NCBI GenBank assembly: GCA_016184235.1
Contig: JACPDC010000314.1
Span: 1-7,959 of the forward strand
Source of the DNA: Deltaproteobacteria bacterium
GTDB lineage: Bacteria; Desulfobacterota; Binatia; UBA9968
Reading direction: 5' to 3'
DNA length: 7,959 nucleotides
Shown: one piece after another, positions 6,056-7,959 of the stretch
How positions within the stretch are numbered: the first letter of the stretch is position 1
How the letters are laid out: each line of letters begins with the position of its first letter
The notes under the pieces: model-generated
Told to the model about the DNA's origin: nothing
The model's database searches: none
Seen by the model: the letters and a program-made list of their open reading frames with translations, nothing else
Program-made: the position numbers and the translations under genes

Positions 6056-6126
6056 GTTACTCGTTACTGGTTGATTCGTTAATCGTGAAAACGAATAACG
6101 AGTAACGAATACACGAATAACGAAAA
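6056..6126. repeat. Heptamer inverted-repeat element filling the guaB-guaA gap
   Basis: The left arm is TACTCGT, TACTGGT, a lone t, GATTCGT, TAATCGT (6058-6086). The apex is GAAA (6087-6090). The right arm is ACGAATA, ACGAGTA, ACGAATA, a lone c, ACGAATA, ACGAAAA (6091-6126). Read on one strand, most words fit ACGA-NN-A. Word-for-word folding gives one long imperfect hairpin from 6056 to 6121, capped by a GNRA-type tetraloop. The innermost 11 positions pair with a single mismatch (6076-6086 with 6091-6101). An alternative perfect 11-bp pairing joins GTTACTCGTTA (6056-6066) to TAACGAGTAAC (6096-6106). The element starts one base after the guaB stop and its last word touches the guaA GTG. Confidence 0.78.
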
Positions 6127-7659
6127 GTGATTGTCATTCTCGACTTCGGCTCCCAGTACACGCAGCTCATCGCGCGGCGGATCCGGGAGGCCAACGTCTA
6201 CTGCGAAATCCATCCGTTCGATCTTGACCCGGAGAAGATCCGCCAGCTCAAGCCCAAGGGAATCATCCTTTCCGGCGGTCCGGCCAGCATCTATCAGGAA
6301 AATGCCCCGACAGTAAAAGGAGAGATATTTTCTCTGCCCGTCCCTTTTTTGGGGATCTGCTACGGTATGTGCGTCATGAACCGGTCGGCGGGCGGTGAAG
6401 TCGCCCGCGCCGAGCGTCGCGAATACGGCCCCGCGGATCTGATTATCGACGACGGTACCGACCTCTTCCACGGTCTTCCCGTCAAAGAGCCGGTGCGCGT
6501 CTGGATGAGCCACGGTGACAAAATGACCTCGTTGCCGAAGGGCTGGCGCGTTTTGGCGCACAGTGACAACTCGCCGATCGCCGCCTTCGCAGATCCGAAA
6601 AGGAGGCTCTTCGGGGTCCAGTTTCATCCCGAAGTAGTCCATACCCCGAAGGGAAAGGAGATCCTGGAGAATTTTCTCTTTCGCATCTGCGGCTGCGAGC
6701 CGGACTGGACGATGGGCCATTTCATCGAGACCTCGATCGCCAAGATCCGCGCCCAGGTTGGAGAGCAGCGCGTGCTGTGCGCTTTGAGCGGCGGGGTCGA
6801 CTCCTCGGTCGTCGCGACGCTGGTGCACCGGGCGATTGGCGAGCGGCTGCTCTGCATATTCGTTGACAACGGTCTCCTGCGCCAGGGAGAAGGGGAGCAT
6901 GTCTCGCGGCTGTTCAGCGAGCGCTTCGGCAGGAGCTTCCGCCACGTGGACGCGAGCCGGCGCTTTCTCTCGGCCCTCAAGGGGGTGGAAGATCCCGAGG
7001 AAAAGAGAAGAACCATCGGCCGCCTGTTCATCGAGGTTTTTGAGGAGGAGGCGAAAAAGTCCGGTGACATCCCCTTCCTGGCGCAGGGAACGCTTTACCC
7101 GGACGTGATCGAGTCGGTTTCCGCGGTCGGCCCTTCGGTGACCATCAAATCGCACCACAACGTCGGCGGCCTCCCTTCCACCATGAGCTTTCAGCTGGTC
7201 GAGCCCCTGCGCGAGCTCTTCAAGGACGAAGTGCGCAGGCTGGGTCAGGAGCTTGGCCTGCCCCGGGAGCTGATCCAGCGCCAGCCCTTTCCCGGGCCGG
7301 GGCTGGCGATTCGGGTGCTGGGGGAGGTGACCGAGGAGCGCTTGCGAATCCTGCGCGGCGCCGATGTCATCGTCCTGGCCGAAATCAAAGCTGCGGGGTT
7401 GTATGAAAAAGTATGGCAGTCCTTCGCTGTTCTGCTGCCGATCAAAACCGTCGGGGTCATGGGGGACGAGCGGAGTTATGAAAACGTCATTGCGCTCCGC
7501 GTCGTGGAGAGCCGGGACGGCATGACCGCCGACTGGGTAGCGCTCGATGCCGGGCTGTTAGCCAAAATCTCCAACCGCATCATCAACGAAGTCCGCGGCG
7601 TCAACCGCGTCGTCTACGACATCTCCTCCAAGCCTCCGGCCACGATCGAGTGGGAGTAG
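6127..7659 (+). CDS. guaA: GMP synthase, glutamine-hydrolysing (510 residues, full length)
   Basis: GuaA aminates XMP to GMP using ATP and glutamine. The N-terminal class I glutaminase domain opens with VILDFGSQYTQLIARR. Its nucleophile elbow GICYGM has C78, and FHPEV supplies H167 and E169, so the Cys-His-Glu triad is complete. The ATP pyrophosphatase domain has the PP-loop SGGVDSS (221-227), then VDNGLLR, AQGTLYPDVIES and IKSHHNVGGLP. The C-terminal dimerisation domain ends with the family-typical KPPATIEWE. The GTG start is forced: an in-frame TAA lies nine bases upstream (6118-6120), and the protein already begins where the family does. No Shine-Dalgarno precedes it; the heptamer element does. 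One oddity is residue 82: after C-Y-G-M the family has Gln, here Cys (GICYGMCVM). This gene otherwise looks intact and lies 72 bp after guaB, presumably co-transcribed. Confidence 0.95.
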   Translation: MIVILDFGSQYTQLIARRIREANVYCEIHPFDLDPEKIRQLKPKGIILSGGPASIYQENAPTVKGEIFSLPVPFLGICYGMCVMNRSAGGEVARAERREYGPADLIIDDGTDLFHGLPVKEPVRVWMSHGDKMTSLPKGWRVLAHSDNSPIAAFADPKRRLFGVQFHPEVVHTPKGKEILENFLFRICGCEPDWTMGHFIETSIAKIRAQVGEQRVLCALSGGVDSSVVATLVHRAIGERLLCIFVDNGLLRQGEGEHVSRLFSERFGRSFRHVDASRRFLSALKGVEDPEEKRRTIGRLFIEVFEEEAKKSGDIPFLAQGTLYPDVIESVSAVGPSVTIKSHHNVGGLPSTMSFQLVEPLRELFKDEVRRLGQELGLPRELIQRQPFPGPGLAIRVLGEVTEERLRILRGADVIVLAEIKAAGLYEKVWQSFAVLLPIKTVGVMGDERSYENVIALRVVESRDGMTADWVALDAGLLAKISNRIINEVRGVNRVVYDISSKPPATIEWE

Positions 7660-7690
7660 GAGCTACTCTTTTGACTGAAGAGCTCCTTTG
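7658..7690 (+). terminator. Weak hairpin at the guaA 3' end, possible terminator
   Basis: AGGAG (7658-7662) can pair with CTCCT (7683-7687), and CTCTT (7666-7670) with AAGAG (7678-7682). This gives about ten pairs with a three-base bulge and a seven-base loop, starting in the guaA stop codon. Only three T follow, so it is a poor intrinsic terminator. It also overlaps the end of the convergent small gene. Confidence 0.25.
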
Positions 7691-7881
7691 GGTGTGGGCG
7701 AGCTGCCAGGGTGTGACCGAACGAATGGTTCTAATAGCCTGTAGAACTCCAGCGCCTCCTCGTAGGTGAGGAGAATCCGTGTCTTAGCATCTCCCACAAA
7801 GATGGACCCGCCACCCGCATCGGCGTGGTAGAGCCTGACGGGAGCATCGCCGCGGTTGAGTCCGTCTGCATGAATAAGCAT
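7663..7881 (-). CDS. Small protein of unknown function (72 residues)
   Basis: I do not recognise a family. The reverse-strand ATG (7881-7879) is preceded five bases upstream by AAGAGGT (7893-7887), a good Shine-Dalgarno, and the frame runs to TAG at 7665-7663. The protein is hydrophilic, with no signal peptide or membrane segment. It has a glycine-rich turn (DAGGGSIFVGD), then TRILLTYEEALEFYRLLEPFV, which looks like a strand followed by an amphipathic helix, and a Pro/Ser-rich tail. It converges on guaA with only three bases between the stop codons. The frame stays open upstream to the window edge without another start codon, so a longer protein cannot be excluded, but the SD supports this start. 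Confidence 0.55.
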   Translation of the reverse strand: MLIHADGLNRGDAPVRLYHADAGGGSIFVGDAKTRILLTYEEALEFYRLLEPFVRSHPGSSPTPKGALQSKE

Positions 7882-7959
7882 ATTTGACCTCTTCTTGTGT
7901 CGCGTGCGGCTCCTTACGTAGCCAGAGTAGACAGCGGACGCAGAGTGGCCACGGTGATG
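7882..7959. other. Right-edge stretch upstream of the small gene
   Basis: Apart from the Shine-Dalgarno at 7887-7893, I see no recognisable promoter, repeat or gene in these 78 bases. A minus-strand frame ends in TAA at 7917-7915 and could be the tail of a gene lying mostly outside the window, but it is too short to judge. Confidence 0.3.

Noticed and set aside
6079..7158. Long minus-strand ORF opposite guaA
   Set aside because: It lies opposite highly conserved GuaA motifs, has no family resemblance, and its end falls in the repeat element.

Overview
The window is GC-rich, densely packed bacterial chromosome. It has a sigma-54-type promoter, a MASE1 membrane sensor kinase and a guaB-guaA pair. 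This fits a proteobacterial or Desulfobacterota/NC10-like lineage, probably uncultured, but no marker here fixes the taxon.

Layout. (1) Bases 1-188, minus strand: the first 62 codons of a ComM/YifB-family Mg-chelatase-like ATPase, running off the left edge. (2) Bases 189-534: a divergent control region with a 16-bp perfect palindrome, a TGTCA/TGACA dyad, a good -24/-12 (sigma-54) promoter, and a possible 29-codon leader ORF overlapping the next start codon as ATGA. (3) Bases 535-2247: a soluble hybrid kinase, REC-GAF-HisKA-HATPase. Its ATPase domain carries a 90-bp in-frame insert made of heptamer inverted repeats. (4) Bases 2416-4524: a membrane kinase, MASE1-PAS-HisKA-HATPase. (5) Bases 4563-4657: a sigma-70-type promoter followed by an intrinsic terminator, both upstream of guaB, so possibly an attenuator. 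(6) Bases 4679-6054: IMP dehydrogenase, broken into two overlapping ORFs by an apparent internal deletion of about 30 codons. (7) Bases 6055-6126: a second heptamer inverted-repeat element fills the whole guaB-guaA gap. (8) Bases 6127-7659: a full-length GMP synthetase, with an unusual Cys where the conserved Gln of the GxCxGxQ glutaminase motif should be. (9) Bases 7663-7881, minus strand: a convergent 72-residue protein of unknown function.

How the genes work together. guaB and guaA would convert IMP to XMP to GMP, but guaB as written should not give a working enzyme. This is either an assembly or consensus error or a real lesion. The two kinases lack a DNA-binding or other output partner here. 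The receiver domain of the first could accept phosphate from another kinase, possibly its membrane-bound neighbour (inference).

The most unusual structure is the pair of heptamer elements. The words differ (GGCANNA and ACGANNA) but the grammar is the same: a fixed core, two variable bases, then a fixed A, repeated about four times per arm, with the arms forming an inverted repeat. One sits inside a gene and the other abuts a start codon.
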